From: Scenedesmus sp. ARA3
Taxonomy: Eukaryota > Chlorophyta > Chlorophyceae > Sphaeropleales > Scenedesmaceae
DNA length: 42,287 nt
Direction of reading: 5' to 3'
Assembly (NCBI GenBank): GCA_004335835.1
Contig: RWJK01001464.1
Location: 1 to 42,287 of the forward strand
The notes under the pieces are model-generated. The model did no database searches and was not told the origin of the DNA. It saw only the letters and a list, made by a program, of their open reading frames with translations. Shown here piece after piece: positions 10,701-22,100 of the stretch; within the stretch, counting starts at the first letter, position 1; each line of letters begins with the position of its first letter. Position numbers and translations under genes: made by a program.

Positions 10701-11731
10701 TGTGAGGTCTCTCTGCATTTATAGAACCTTGAAGATGAAAAAACGCAAATGTTTATGCAGACAACCTCAAGGGCCACATACCATGGTCAAATCCCCAGCG
10801 TGAGGCACTGCTGAGGGTCAAAGCGGCGATCGACACAACAGGGAAGCTGCAAGACTGGCACAGGTCAGCTGGCACTAACGGTGGCTACTGCAAGTGGCGC
10901 GGGGCTGATTGCATTGACGGCACAAACATTGTGTTTAGGATCAACATTTGGTCTGGCCAGGTCATCACAGGACTCAAGGGCACCCTGCCACAGGCTGCTG
11001 CATTTGATGGTCTTGTTGGCTTGACCGATATTGGAATAGGCGATCAGCCTGGCATCAGCGGCACCGTACCTGCAGACTGGTCACGCCTTAGTCAGTTGCA
11101 AGTTATCAAGTTGGCAAACAACTCCCTATTTGGCAGCATTCCACCGTCATGGGGCAGCCTGACCAAGCTGCGCGTGTTGTACTTGTACGACAACAAGTTG
11201 AGCGGGTCAATCCCTACAAGCTTCAGGGGCTTGACTATGCTCAAAGAAGTACACGCTTCAACAAATGTGTTCAGCGGCACAATACCCGACCTCAGCAACC
11301 TGACCAAGCTACGGGAGTTGTACCTTTACAAGAACAAACTGAGTGGGCCTATCCCAGCAAGCTTCAAATTCTTGACTGCGCTAGCAGAATTGGGTGTTGG
11401 AACCAATGAGCTGAGCGGCACCATACCCGACCTGGGCAACCTGACCAGGCTGCGGGGGTTGAGCCTACATGATAACAAGCTGACCGGGTCGATCCCTGCA
11501 AGTTTCGGGGCATTGACTGCGTTGGATTTGCTGATGTTGGGAGGCAACGCTCTCAGCGGCACGGTGCCTGCCTCACTGTCCAACATGAGGAGCTTGAAGG
11601 AAGTGTGCATGTGGGGCAACCCGCACCTGGGCGGCTGCTTGCCCGCATCATGGCGACAACAACTGTCAGGATTTGACTGGAAGAAACAGGTATATGATGG
11701 AACACGCATCAAAGGGTTCTGTGGAGTATGA
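7794..11731 (+). CDS. Secreted papain-type cysteine protease fused to LysM-like and LRR domains (copy 2, intact)
   Basis: Seven exons with matching phases: 7794-7854, 8107-8780, 9107-9211, 9395-9475, 9817-9954, 10313-10457, 10761-11731; total 2175 nt, 724 aa. Residues 1-20 form a signal peptide (MMQCTLLALLFLACAARHTA). Residues about 100-350 are a peptidase C1A domain. The catalytic Cys is probably 118 (DQAECQTCTAFAV; papain's Trp after Cys is Thr), His276 (YHAITLVGYD) and Asn294 (AKNSYGSTWGD). Residues 354-402 are LysM-like (GDSLSKV ... LMLDNTDVV ... LLLCNP). From about 410 comes a plant-type LRR N-cap (REALLRVKAA ... GGYCKWRGADC) and about eight LRRs of the LxxLxxLxLxxNxLSGxIP type, ending in a Cys-containing cap (FCGV). 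No transmembrane segment follows, so it is probably extracellular. I infer a protease tethered to carbohydrate or protein ligands; the substrate is unknown. TGTAA at 12281 is a possible poly(A) signal. Confidence 0.88.
10059..10107. repeat. Perfect 16-bp inverted repeat (hairpin) in intron 5
   Basis: CAATGGGCTTTTGTTC at 10059-10074 is exactly reverse-complementary to 10092-10107, with a 17-nt loop. It lies in intron 5 of the intact protease/LRR gene; I did not notice a counterpart in copy 1. It could be a tiny mobile-element remnant or an RNA hairpin. Confidence 0.85.
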
Positions 11732-13902
11732 GTCCAACCTTGGCTTAGCACATGAGGTGGTATCGTGATCTTGCATCATCAACTGATGCTGATGAGGTAC
11801 TTCAATGTTTGTCACCATAGGTCCCCTGGCCCGGCCATGCTCAGCATGCGGGTTGCGCATTGGTAACTTGCCACGTTGGGTAATTTGACGGCTGCTACAA
11901 GAAACACCACCACAAGCATACACCATGCCACAGTACGTAGACATGCAAATGATCATGATCAGATATACAGAGCCACAGACCTGAGCAGCTTCAGCTCTGC
12001 AATACTACAAGATGTGCAGCGGCCATGTACGGCGCTGCCACACAGCGCCGTGCTGTTTGTGTAGCGCGCCGCCATGCCGTAACGTGCCGCGCCGCAGGGC
12101 CTAGGCCCAGGTCGCTGTCGCTATGGCGCCCACTGCCCCTCCCCCCTTCTTCCTCTACTCTAGAACAGGGACGATCATGTTACCCTTTCAGCCACAACAT
12201 AAGCTGCAGCACGTGTCACGAACATGTGATTGTCTCCTTGAGCATGCTCAGGCACTACGATCATGGCATGCTGCATCATGTGTAAAGATGGACAGTCTAG
12301 CATGAAAAAAGCAAAGCTGGGCACCTTCGAAGCAAAGCTCGGCCAGAAGACCCCCCGCCCTGGGTCTCCCGGCGCTCCAAGTGGGCTGCCCATGTAAGCA
12401 CGTCCGTCCAGCAGCAAGGCATCATATCATTATGCGAAGTTCTCACCTGTAGGCGCAGAGAAGATGACAGGGCAGGGTCGTTAGGGGTCCTATGGCGAGA
12501 CCACCTGTGACCCCTGCCCCCCGTCTTCAAGTAGTCCTGGGTAGACCGTGGTGTAGGTTCCAGTCATGACAAGGTCACTCGCAGCGAAACACAGACAATC
12601 AAAAACACACCGGGCATCAGTGAAATTTCGTAATCGTTGTTGCATGTGGTCATGAGTGCACACATGTGTGCAACATGATCAATACGCCAAGTGTCCATAA
12701 GTCACGGTTTGTATGCATGCAAACCCTATCTTGGCCACCCGCCACGTGGAAGTGTGAGGGTGCACTGAGCTTACAGACCACTTGAAGAATACACGACACC
12801 GTCATGCTCAATATATTGAGCATAATCAGCTGTTTAATCAGCGACTGCACGCAGTTTCATCGTAAAATGCCCGAGCTGCTGCTGTTGCTGGTGCTGCTGC
12901 TGTTGTGGACGGTGACACTCTAGTGCCGCACGGTGCTGCTCCCAGCTGCACAACACCTAAATTGTCCAAAACTCTTGTAAAATGACGAATTCTAGACAAA
13001 GCCAGGATGCCGAAGCACGTCAGCACTTGCTGCAGTGACTCAGCTACGCTGCGCAGCTGCATGGCAGCAAGTTCAAGTTTGGCGCGTGTTACTGATGTCG
13101 CCATGGCTGCTTGCTGCTTGCGCGTGCTGCTGCTTTGTCCTGCAGTCAGTGGTGCACACCGCTGGTGTTGCTGTTGCTGCCTCTGCTGCTGCCACTTATT
13201 GTGCTGCTTCTGCTGCGGGCCGGCTGCTCAGAACGGCTCTTCCAGCAGCAGAAAGGCGGCACTATGCTTTTGAACTTGCTGCATATGAGACTGACACTTC
13301 TCCCTGCACAACGCTCAACTGCTGGGTATGCTCAGTATCCTGCACATCAGCAACAGCACGCCAACAGCAGCATACAGCAGTAATGCCAGCAGGCTGGTGT
13401 TTGCCCCCAAGTCCCAAGTGCAATGCAGTGTTCATAAGACTGTAGATTGTGGTTCATGAGCACAACGTCAGCTGTATGTTGAGTTTAAGGGTGTTTCAGG
13501 CCAGACCTACCTGGCAACAGAATGCCTGGCGACTTCCAGCTCCTACTCCTCGCATTGGTGAACTCCAACGGTGAAAGTTTAAATTTAGTATATTATGCCA
13601 TCAAAATGACGCCGTTATCCAAAAACGTGCTTCTGGAAGCGCAACCGGTCCAGATAGTATCATGTCATGCATTTGAATGTGTTTGAGCGCCAAGTGCCTC
13701 ATCCGCGACGTTGAGAGCGACCAAGCCTCACGTATAACACCCATCGATCGACTTGCAAGAAATTTGCATTTGTTGTATGCTTGCTGCTGCTCGCTGCCAC
13801 TGCGCGTGCAACACCACCTGCAGTTCACAGCTACGCGTCCTGCACAGGCCATCGCTGAACACTCAGCGTTCTGCAGCAAAACGCATCGATCGACATCGAA
13901 TC
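11732..13902. other. Interval after copy 2; duplicated flank plus unassigned frames
   Basis: The first ~1250 bp contain blocks shared with the flank of copy 1. On the minus strand 13104-12838 is open and begins MATSVTRAKLELAAMQLRSV. On the plus strand the frame from 13098 (MSPWLLAACACCCFVLQSVV) looks like a signal peptide and runs to a possible donor after TTLNCW. These overlap and at most one can be coding; neither shows a known domain. Otherwise nothing I can name. Confidence 0.4.
12838..13104 (-). CDS. Unrecognised minus-strand frame, 88 aa
   Basis: ATG-initiated frame with an amphipathic start (MATSVTRAKLELAAMQLRSV) and an Ala-rich end. Its 3' half resembles DNA at about 5410-5530 after copy 1, as expected from the segmental duplication. 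That similarity does not itself prove coding. It may be a terminal exon or noise. Confidence 0.2.
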   Translation of the reverse strand: MATSVTRAKLELAAMQLRSVAESLQQVLTCFGILALSRIRHFTRVLDNLGVVQLGAAPCGTRVSPSTTAAAPATAAARAFYDETACSR

Positions 13903-15312
13903 ATGCAGGTCCTCAGCGCACAGGAGAACCTGCCTTCCATGGAGCCCCCAGCAAAGCAGCCCCGCCTGCAGCAGCAGTGCAGTTTCAAGGTCAAGCTGCT
14001 AAACCAGCACGCACAGGCACCCAAGCGGGGCTCCGCACTAGCTGCCGGCTACGATCTGTCCAGGTGAGCAGTGGCAACGTGGAAGACACAGCAGCAGAAC
14101 TCGTGTGCTGCACTGCTAGCTGTGTGCTTGAAGGCAGCATTCTTGCATGCACTGCTGTCTGCCTGCAGCCACGCATGCATGTCACGTATGCGTGACATTC
14201 CAACATCGCCGCTGTATCCTTTGTTATAGCACTGTGTCAGCAGACATGCATGTTGCTCGCCACGCAACAGCGCTTTCAGCACCACTGCAGTCTGCTGCTG
14301 CAGTTTTACTTGCCCTGCGTCGCTTGTGCTGCACCAACCACCATTGCCATTTAGTTCCATACCAAGCCTCTGTTATCACCTCATCCCTCCTTACCCTTCC
14401 TGCAGTACTTCCTGCAGCACTGAGGACTGCATGGTCCCAGCACGCGGCGTGCATGCAGTGTGCTGCTGCAGTGCTCACCAGCTTGCGCTGCCCTTCTCAT
14501 GTTCCCAGTTCAGAATCATGTGCTGCTGCCCTGTCTTTCCCCTCCTGCAGTGCCGAGGACTGTGTGATCCCAGCACGCGGGAAGCTTGCAGTGCACACAG
14601 GCCTTGCAATCCACGTACCACACGGCACCTACGGCCGCGTCGCGCCGCGCTCCGGGCTTGCAGCAAAGCACTTCATTGATGTGGGCGCTGGCGTGATTGA
14701 TGAGGACTACCGGGGGGAGGTGCTGGTGCTGCTATTCAACCACAACGACACAGACTTCAAGGGTGGGTGGTTGCGCTCCAGTACTGTACTGTACAGTACT
14801 GTTCTGCTGTCATCATGTGCTGCTGTGATCATGTGCAGCTGTGATCATGTGCTGCTGTGATCATGTGCTGCTGTTAAACCAGAACGACACAGACTTCAAG
14901 GGTGTGTGGTGAGGCCAGCAAGCATGTATGGCACAAAAGATGCCTGTGTGCTTGTTGGCAACTGGCAGTGCGGGTGTGTGGGCGTTTGTACTGTGCAGAT
15001 GTTATGTATGCAGCACATCAATGCAGGCAAGGTGTGATAGGGCCGCTCAATCACCACAGAGAGATGTTCAAAGGGTGGTGGTGTCAGTTGTTACAGTATG
15101 CAGGGGTGCTGATGCTTTGCTGCTCCTGCTGCCTGTGCCTGTCTTTTCTTCGTGCTGCTGCTGCTGCTGCTGCTGCAGTGGCCAAGGGCGACCGCATCGC
15201 GCAGCTGGTGCTGGAGTGCATCGTGACGCCAGATGTGGAGGTGGTTGAGGACCTGGACGACACCAGCAGGGGCGCAGGCGGCTTTGGCTCCACTGGCGTT
15301 ACTGCGCAGTGA
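13903..15312 (+). CDS. DUT: dUTPase (deoxyuridine 5'-triphosphate nucleotidohydrolase)
   Basis: Hydrolyses dUTP to dUMP and pyrophosphate, keeping uracil out of DNA and supplying dTMP synthesis. Exons 13903-14063, 14551-14762 and 15179-15312 join in phase to 168 aa, the usual size of a trimeric dUTPase subunit. All five motifs are present: AAGYDLSSAED (47-57), PRSGLA (86-91), [11 protein letters not shown] (101-111, with the catalytic Asp104 and Tyr107), GDRIAQ (128-133) and [10 protein letters not shown] (155-164, the P-loop-like C-terminal arm). The frame is open upstream to an in-frame ATG at 13777 that would add 42 residues rich in Ala, Arg, Cys and Ser with almost no acidic residues, like an organelle-targeting peptide. 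I chose the 13903 ATG as the conservative core start. Introns 1 and 2 contain diverged partial copies of exon 2. Confidence 0.93.
14408..14461 (+). repeat. Exon echo: 5' end of dUTPase exon 2 with acceptor
   Basis: TTCCTGCAG followed by a sequence encoding a damaged version of [10 protein letters not shown] (GAGGACTGCATGGTCCCAGC here, GAGGACTGTGTGATCCCAGC in the real exon at 14551). It lies in intron 1, about 140 bp upstream of the real exon, and carries small indels. Confidence 0.75.
14809..14873. repeat. 16-bp minisatellite (TGTGATCATGTGCTGC)n
   Basis: About four tandem units with a GATCA core in dUTPase intron 2, directly before the exon-2 donor echo. Confidence 0.85.
14876..14909 (+). 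repeat. Exon echo: 3' end of dUTPase exon 2 with donor
   Basis: ACGACACAGACTTCAAGGGT repeats the end of exon 2 (14744-14763), including the donor region, about 138 bp downstream. The minisatellite separates the two copies. Confidence 0.85.
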
Positions 15313-16198
15313 TTTTAGACACACAGAAGACACATAGATGTACAAAAAGGACTAGCACGGGGTGCTTATGTATAGTTTTTTGATGCACAGTGGCCATGGG
15401 GCGAGCAGCAGTGAGCACAAGTGAGTAAGCAATCGTGGGGGTTGTCCTGATGTGCGTTCCTGCAGGCCACAGTGTTGATGTGGTGGGGGACTTGAGCCAT
15501 GGTCGTGCATGGTTGTGCACTCTTTGTGCTGCTGTGCACACCGCAACTTGGAGCTTTTGGTGGCAGGCTTTTGGTGGCAGGCTGGGCATCGTCTGCTGTG
15601 CAGTGGCTTCAAGCAAGTTGCCTCCACAACTGATGCCAGCCTGCATGTCTGGTTCTGGCATGGTGAGAGCAGCTGCTATGCATTCATGCACGAAGAAATG
15701 GTGATGCTGGGAAAATGCTGTGGAACATGCGTCGAACCATAACATATCGGATGGATCAGTCAGAAGTGAAGCTTCCCGCCCAAGCAGCAGACCTTGTTCG
15801 TCTCACTTCCATACAGCAAACATGGCGTTGGTCGAAAGCCCGACACGAGAATGACATTTGCAGCATTTTGAAGTCGAATTTGGTTTACAACATGTACGGG
15901 TCGTCGCATGGTCTTCGTTGTCGTTCCTGGTTACGCTAGTTACACTGACGCTACGCCCTGGTTCGCTCCACTCAGCAGCTGCCATCAGGTACACTGCGGC
16001 AAGAGATGTAGATAGATGCCTGATTACACGACGTTGACCGATCGCCTGTCAGCACCTGCTCCACCGTGACTATCCATCACCGAACCCAGACGTTGCAAGC
16101 CCACTAGGGGCTTCAAAATCCTCTACATATCATATCAAGAGCATACTATCTGCTAAAGTCTTTTCAGAGTCGGGCGGCGCACCCGGCGACCCAACTGA
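15313..16198. other. Interval between dUTPase and GH79 genes
   Basis: Contains the dUTPase 3'UTR and the GH79 promoter. Short frames here have no recognisable domain and no consistent splice pattern. I see no RNA gene or mobile element. Confidence 0.5.
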
Positions 16199-19100
16199 AT
16201 GGGGCGTGAAGGCGACAGAGGCAGCCCTAGTGGCCACGCAGGCGCTTCCCAACTTACGATCAGTGTTTGCCGCAGCACTGTCAGGACGGCTGCCTGGACT
16301 GCAGCAGGCGTGGCAGTTACACTGGCTGTAGTGCTGCTGCTGCTGCCTTTGAGCGGCACCACACTGCTCCAGCAGCTGACAGCGCCCAGCGAAGCGCAAA
16401 GCTTCGCAGATCGATGTTCGAAGCTGCCTGGCTTTCACGGCCAGCTGTGCAGCGCGTATAGCCAAGCGGTTGGAGAGGACAGATGGGCAGTTGCCAGTGC
16501 CTGGCAGCAAGCGTCACCTGCATCATGTGAGTGTCTTGCAGTGTGCTACACTATATCAGCCACTGCATTTGAGGGCAGATGAATGCAGCAGGTCTCCATC
16601 CTGCAGCTTGATAGTCTGCAAAACCTATGTTATGAGTTTTGCTTTTTGCCGTGATGTCACACACTTCATTTGCAGCAGTTGTTATTCTTGGCCCTTCCTC
16701 AAATCCTGTTGTGAAGGTCACTTGTCCATACTCATTTGAGCCGCCTGCAGTGGAGGGGGAGCAATGGGAAGGTTCTGCGCTTGTGGCGGGCACAGCAAGC
16801 ATGCATGAGCCTCGACCGCTGACCTCTGATTGCTGTCCTGTCTGTTTTGTCTGTTTTTGACAATATATCTGCAGATATCTGTGCTGGGCTCAGCATGGAG
16901 TGCTTACAGCAGGACCTCAGCAGCAGCGCAGCAGGCAGCAGCTGCACGCCACTGCGGGACGGCAGCCAGTGTGCAGCAAATGGCAAGCGCTGCAAGCGGA
17001 GCTTCTGTGGAGGTAAGACACCGCGGCCCTGTGCTTGACATGTCGTTACACAAAACATGACTGCCCGCATGCACTCATGAGCTGAAAGCCGCTGATACAA
17101 GCCGGCGTGCCACCACCTGACAAAACCTTTGAAGGACTTCAACAGGATGTGGATCAAGCAGCTCACGGCATGCTCGTCATGCCTTTGCTGTTGCTGCTAC
17201 TGCTGTTATGATGCCGCTTGCAGGCAAGCCGGCAGGCTCCCCAGTTGGCCAGTCAGAGGTGCAAGCTCTGCTGGCCACACTGCAGCAGCAGCAGCAGCAG
17301 CGGCAGCAGGAGGAGGATGAAGCCACCCTTGCAGCCGGCAGCGTTGCCAACTCCAGCACTGCCATGCAGTTGCAGACACAGCAGCAGCAGCAGCAGCAGC
17401 AGCGCGATGCAGATGCCCCGGTTGCGCGTATGTTGGGAGCCAGGTGGTCCTACAGCCAGAAGTACAATTTGGACAAGCCGATTGGTGCCTGGCCGACCGC
17501 AACAGTCAGCGTCAGCAGCGGCCCTCTTGGAAAGCGTGTCACTGACACCTTCCTAGCTACCTCGCACGAGTACTTGAGGGTTGGCGACTATGGCGATGAG
17601 CGCATTGTCAGCGTGAGTGTCTGTTACATAACTTTGTTATGGTATGTTGTGAAAATAAGATTCTGCAGGCGCGTAGTGCAGTGTATATTGGATGAGCTTG
17701 CAGGGCAGGATATGTGATGTGCCCGCATCAGCATGCACCGTGATGGAGTGTGCAGTAGGTGCCTCGCGACGACAGCGGCCAGCAACCCAGCTAGCCTGAT
17801 AGGCACTAAAGCGCTGACGATGCTGCTGTGTGTGCTGGCTGTTACTGCTGCTGTTACTGCTGCTGCTGTTGCTGCCGCAGGCGTGGGCCAACATTTTTAA
17901 GATGCTGTCTCCCTCACCTGTGGTTCGTGTGGGGGGTGCCAGCCAGGACAAGATGACGCGCGTGCCTGGCAACAACGTGTGGATCGCGCTCAAGAAGTTC
18001 AGGGACGCAACCAACTGCAGGTGCGAAAGGCGGCGGAATTTGTGGTTGGTATGGAGTATTTGGGGGGCAGCACTGCGCTGGTTGCTGAAAAAATGTGCCA
18101 AGCAGCCGGCTGCAATGAGTTACAAATGCTGTTGCTGAGAATTTGCTGGTGGCAGCGGAGGTGGGCTTCGGTGGGAGGTGCCAGCAAGGACAAGAAGATG
18201 ACACGGGTGCCTGGCGACGATGTGTGGATAGCGCTCACGAAGCTCAGGGACGCCACCAACTGCAGGTGAGCATGCCTTGAGTGAGTCGGGCCCAAGAATG
18301 CAGCGTTATGAATGTCTCCTGTGTTGCGATGGCGTTGACAGGCGACGCTTCTGTACAGCCGCCGCATCTGCAGACGCTGCGGACCATTTGCAAGAGGATC
18401 ATTGTTGATGGCTAGTGAGTGCTGCTTGATGGCTGGCGAGGCCTGAAACTATTGTGAATATTTCTTGATGATGTTTATTGCCGCAGGTTCATCCTGGGTC
18501 TGCCGCTGTTCCCCAAGAACTCCATTGACACGTCCCAGAAGATCACGGAGCAGTCACACAAACTCTAGACACCCAATTGTCATGTGCTGCACCATATCTG
18601 CTGCAGGTTCATCCTGGGTCTGCCGCTGTTCCCTAAGAACTCCATTGGCATGTCCCAGAAGATCATGGCGCAGTCGCGCAAGTACCTGGGCGACTCGGTC
18701 ATTGGCTACGAGCTGGGCAACGAGGTGAGTGCTAGCGGCAGCAGCTGCATGCTTTGTGGAAGAGTTACGAGGCAGCAAAACGATCATGGCGCAGTCACGC
18801 AAGTACCCGGGGGACTCCTTCATCGGCTATGAGCTGGGCAATGACGTGAGTGCTGCAGGACCAGCTGCAAGGTCAGCAGCCTGGCCTCAAGCCTGGGTGG
18901 CTGGACACAGACGGTGATATGTAACACGAACATGCTTCAACTTCAAACATACTGTAACACAACTGGTCTGCAACTCCTGCGATTGATTGCAGCCTGAGTT
19001 GTGGCCAAAAGGTCTGGCCGGCTGGACACAGCCAGTGACATATTCAGCACGTGCATGATAATTTCAAAGCTTACACAGAAACTTACTCCTGCACATGTTA

Positions 19101-22100
19101 TGATCTGCTGCCTGAGTTCTGGCCCAATGGCCTCGGCGGCTGGGGCTCTGATGGCAAGTGGAAGGCGGGCTTTGAAGCATTCACTGCATTCGAACTCTTC
19201 GGGGACTCGTCACAAACATGGGCTACTATTGCTGGTTGCCACCCAGCAGGCGATGACATGATCACTTTTGTGAAGCAGGCACCTGCTTTGGTGGCTGCTT
19301 TTGTGCACTGCTGCTATCTGATGCGGTGTCACCCGGACACTGATCCTGAGGTCTTTCTGTCCTCTCAGGCTATTGCTCAAGCTATTGATGATGCTGATGA
19401 GTTTTTTTCTGCGTTTTCGTCTGACGGTTTGGACGATGATGAGTTGTTCTTCGATGTTTCCTCCCCCTATGAGCCTCTCGTTGCCTCCTGACTGGGGTTC
19501 CCACTCCTCGTTGAGTGGAGCATGTAATGTAATGTAATGTAATGCATTCTCAGTACAGCTGCGTTGCTGCTCCTGCATTCAATTACTTGCAGCCTGAGTT
19601 CTGGCCCAATGGCCTGGGCGGCTGGGGCTCTGATGGCAAGTGGAAGGCTGGCTTTGAGGCCTATGCGCAGTGGTTCCACAAAGTCGCTCTGGCCATCAAT
19701 CCCTGCGGCAGCAAGAAGATGCTGTCAGGCCCTGGCTGGGGTGAGCGCCATCATTGTGTTATAATTGTTATTGTGTTATGATTGTGTTATGAATGTATTT
19801 TGTTGGGTTTTGTGGCGCAGCCAGCGGTTTCGGCAGGGTGTAGGCGTAGTGGTCCCACCAGGTAGCGCTTGCCATCAACGCCTGCGGCAGCAAGAAGATG
19901 GGGGCAATCAACCCCTGAGGCAGCAAAAGAAGATGCTCGCAGGGCCTGAACGGAGTGAGCCTTTGAACTGTGGTATGGTTGGGGTTGTCTGTATGTGCAC
20001 TGTCACAGGCACAGCAAGCTCACATGGTGCTTGCCACCTAGCCGCTGGTCTACGTAGCTCACGCAAGGTGTTGCTCCTCTTACGCTGCACAATGTCTGCT
20101 GCTGTTGTTGCTGCTTACTTGCTGCCATGCAGGCAATGTCAACACGCAGCCCGTCAGCTGGCTGGCGCGCATCTTGTACCAGGGCAAGGAGTGCTACCTG
20201 CGCGAGCTCAACGTGCACTGTGAGCGCCTGGCTAGATAGTCACAAACATCTTGGCGTGTCACACCTAGCACAGATCTCTGTGAAGATGCGCTGCGCTACC
20301 TGCGGCAGCTCAGCAGGCACTGTGAGCGCCCGCCTCTATGTTGTTGATGATGTTTGCCTGTTATGCCCAGCCTAGAAACCTCTGAACATAAGCAGAGGTG
20401 CTTGCGGGAGCTCAACACGCACTGTGCACTCTTTCATCACCAACTGTGGGTTCTATCTGCCGCTGCTTGTTTTGCTCTGCGCAGTCTACCCCTACATCAA
20501 CAACGAGACAGTAACAGCCACGCAGCTGCTGAGTCAGCCGCTGCAGGACTTTGGCGTCAGCAAGTACAAGGATTACCAGCGCATTGGGACTAAGGAGCGC
20601 CTGGGCATACGCATCAGCGAGACCAACTCCCTGTGAGTGATCATCATCAACCATTTAAATTAAAAGCAGTATATGTCTGTTATAATCTGATGCTGCTCTG
20701 CATGCTTTGCAGCTGGTCCATCCTTCTTGCTATTCACAGCAAAGTATTAATCACTACAGCTACATGCCATGTCCTTCAAGTCTTGCACGTGTGTTGTGCT
20801 GTGCTATCTGCCGCTTGCTTGCAGGTACGGAGGGGGCCGGCCCTCTTTGAGTGACACGCTGGTTGGGGCCCTGTGGGTGGCAGATGCGCTGTTCGCATTC
20901 TCCGATGCAGGTGGGTGCTGTGCAGCGCAGCTTGACCAGCTTTGACCAGCTTGACCAGCTTTGACCAGTTTGACCAGCTTTGACCAGTTTGACCAGCTTA
21001 GGCTGGTGTTGGGAGCCAGCAAGGGGGTGCACACGGGTGTGTCACAGAGCCATATTGTTGTGCACTTGCAAGCGTGTGAGCAGTGTTGTGGCTGTCATGG
21101 CTGCCACAAATGGTTGGCGCACTCACAAAGTATGCATGTTCTGATTTGGGGAAGGTGATCGGTTGCGATCGTATTAGTCGGCTCATGTTGTTGATAGTGA
21201 GATTGCAGTTTGCATGTCAGCATTCTAGCCGTACAGTTTTGACTTGCCTCACCGGAAGATCTAGCAGTACTGCCACCGCTGCTGCTGCTGCTGCTGCTTA
21301 CCATGCTTTCTTGCAGGTGCTGTTGGGTTCCACCTACACTGGGGCATTGGCGGCCTCCCCACTGACGTTGCTGCTGCTACTGCTGCTGCTGCTTTGTTGC
21401 AGGTGCTGTTGGGTTCCACCTGCATTGGGGCATTGGCGGCCACCCGACTGAAGCCTTGGGTCAGCCCAACACAGGCGTGCAGACAAACTATGCTTACAAC
21501 GTGCGTTGCTTGATTTCTGATGGCGCCTTTCCCCCTCAGCTTATGTAGATGCGTGATTGTATGTCACATACAGTATGTGCATTGCCCCCATGGCTTGCCA
21601 CGCCTGCCTCATCAAAAGCCTGCAGCAACAGATCCTGCTGGCAAGTCCATGAGACCATCAATTTGACGTCTGTTATAAAACTGGTATTCAACTGTGTGTC
21701 TCATTTGCTTTTCAGGTGCGTCCAAAAGAGCCCCCGCTGCCGTATCCAAGTGTGCATGCCCCCTGGTATGGCTACCTCTTCTGGACCATTGCTGCTGCTG
21801 GTGACTACGGCAGGCATGCGGATGCCAACTTTGTGCCTGTGTGGGTGCAGAACAGGGGCAGGTGCAGCGCCAACATGAAGGTGGGTGCGCTGCTGCTGCT
21901 GCTGCTGCTGCAGCTTCTGTGCTTAGAGCAGACATGCATGACCCAACTTTGTGCCTGTTTGAGTAGAGCAGAGGGGCAAGTACAGCGCCAGCAGGAAGCT
22001 GAGGGCAAGTGCTGCTGCTTATGGTGCTGTATTTTTGCAGAGTGTTGTTGTTTGGCTGGAAATTGTATGCGCCTCTGCTTAGCATCCACAGCTTGCCGTG

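Noticed and set aside
12300..12560. Possible SINE-like fragment with a GGTTCCAG motif
   Set aside because: No tRNA-like promoter pair, tail or target duplication could be found.
16455..16490. tRNA-like string (TAGCCAAGCGGTTGG)
   Set aside because: Resembles a tRNA A-box, but no B-box or cloverleaf follows, and it lies in frame inside GH79 exon 1.
17979..18269. A 96-aa frame running from exon 5 through its echo
   Set aside because: Reads exon 5 in the wrong frame before entering the echo; it needs no intron but breaks GH79 conservation.
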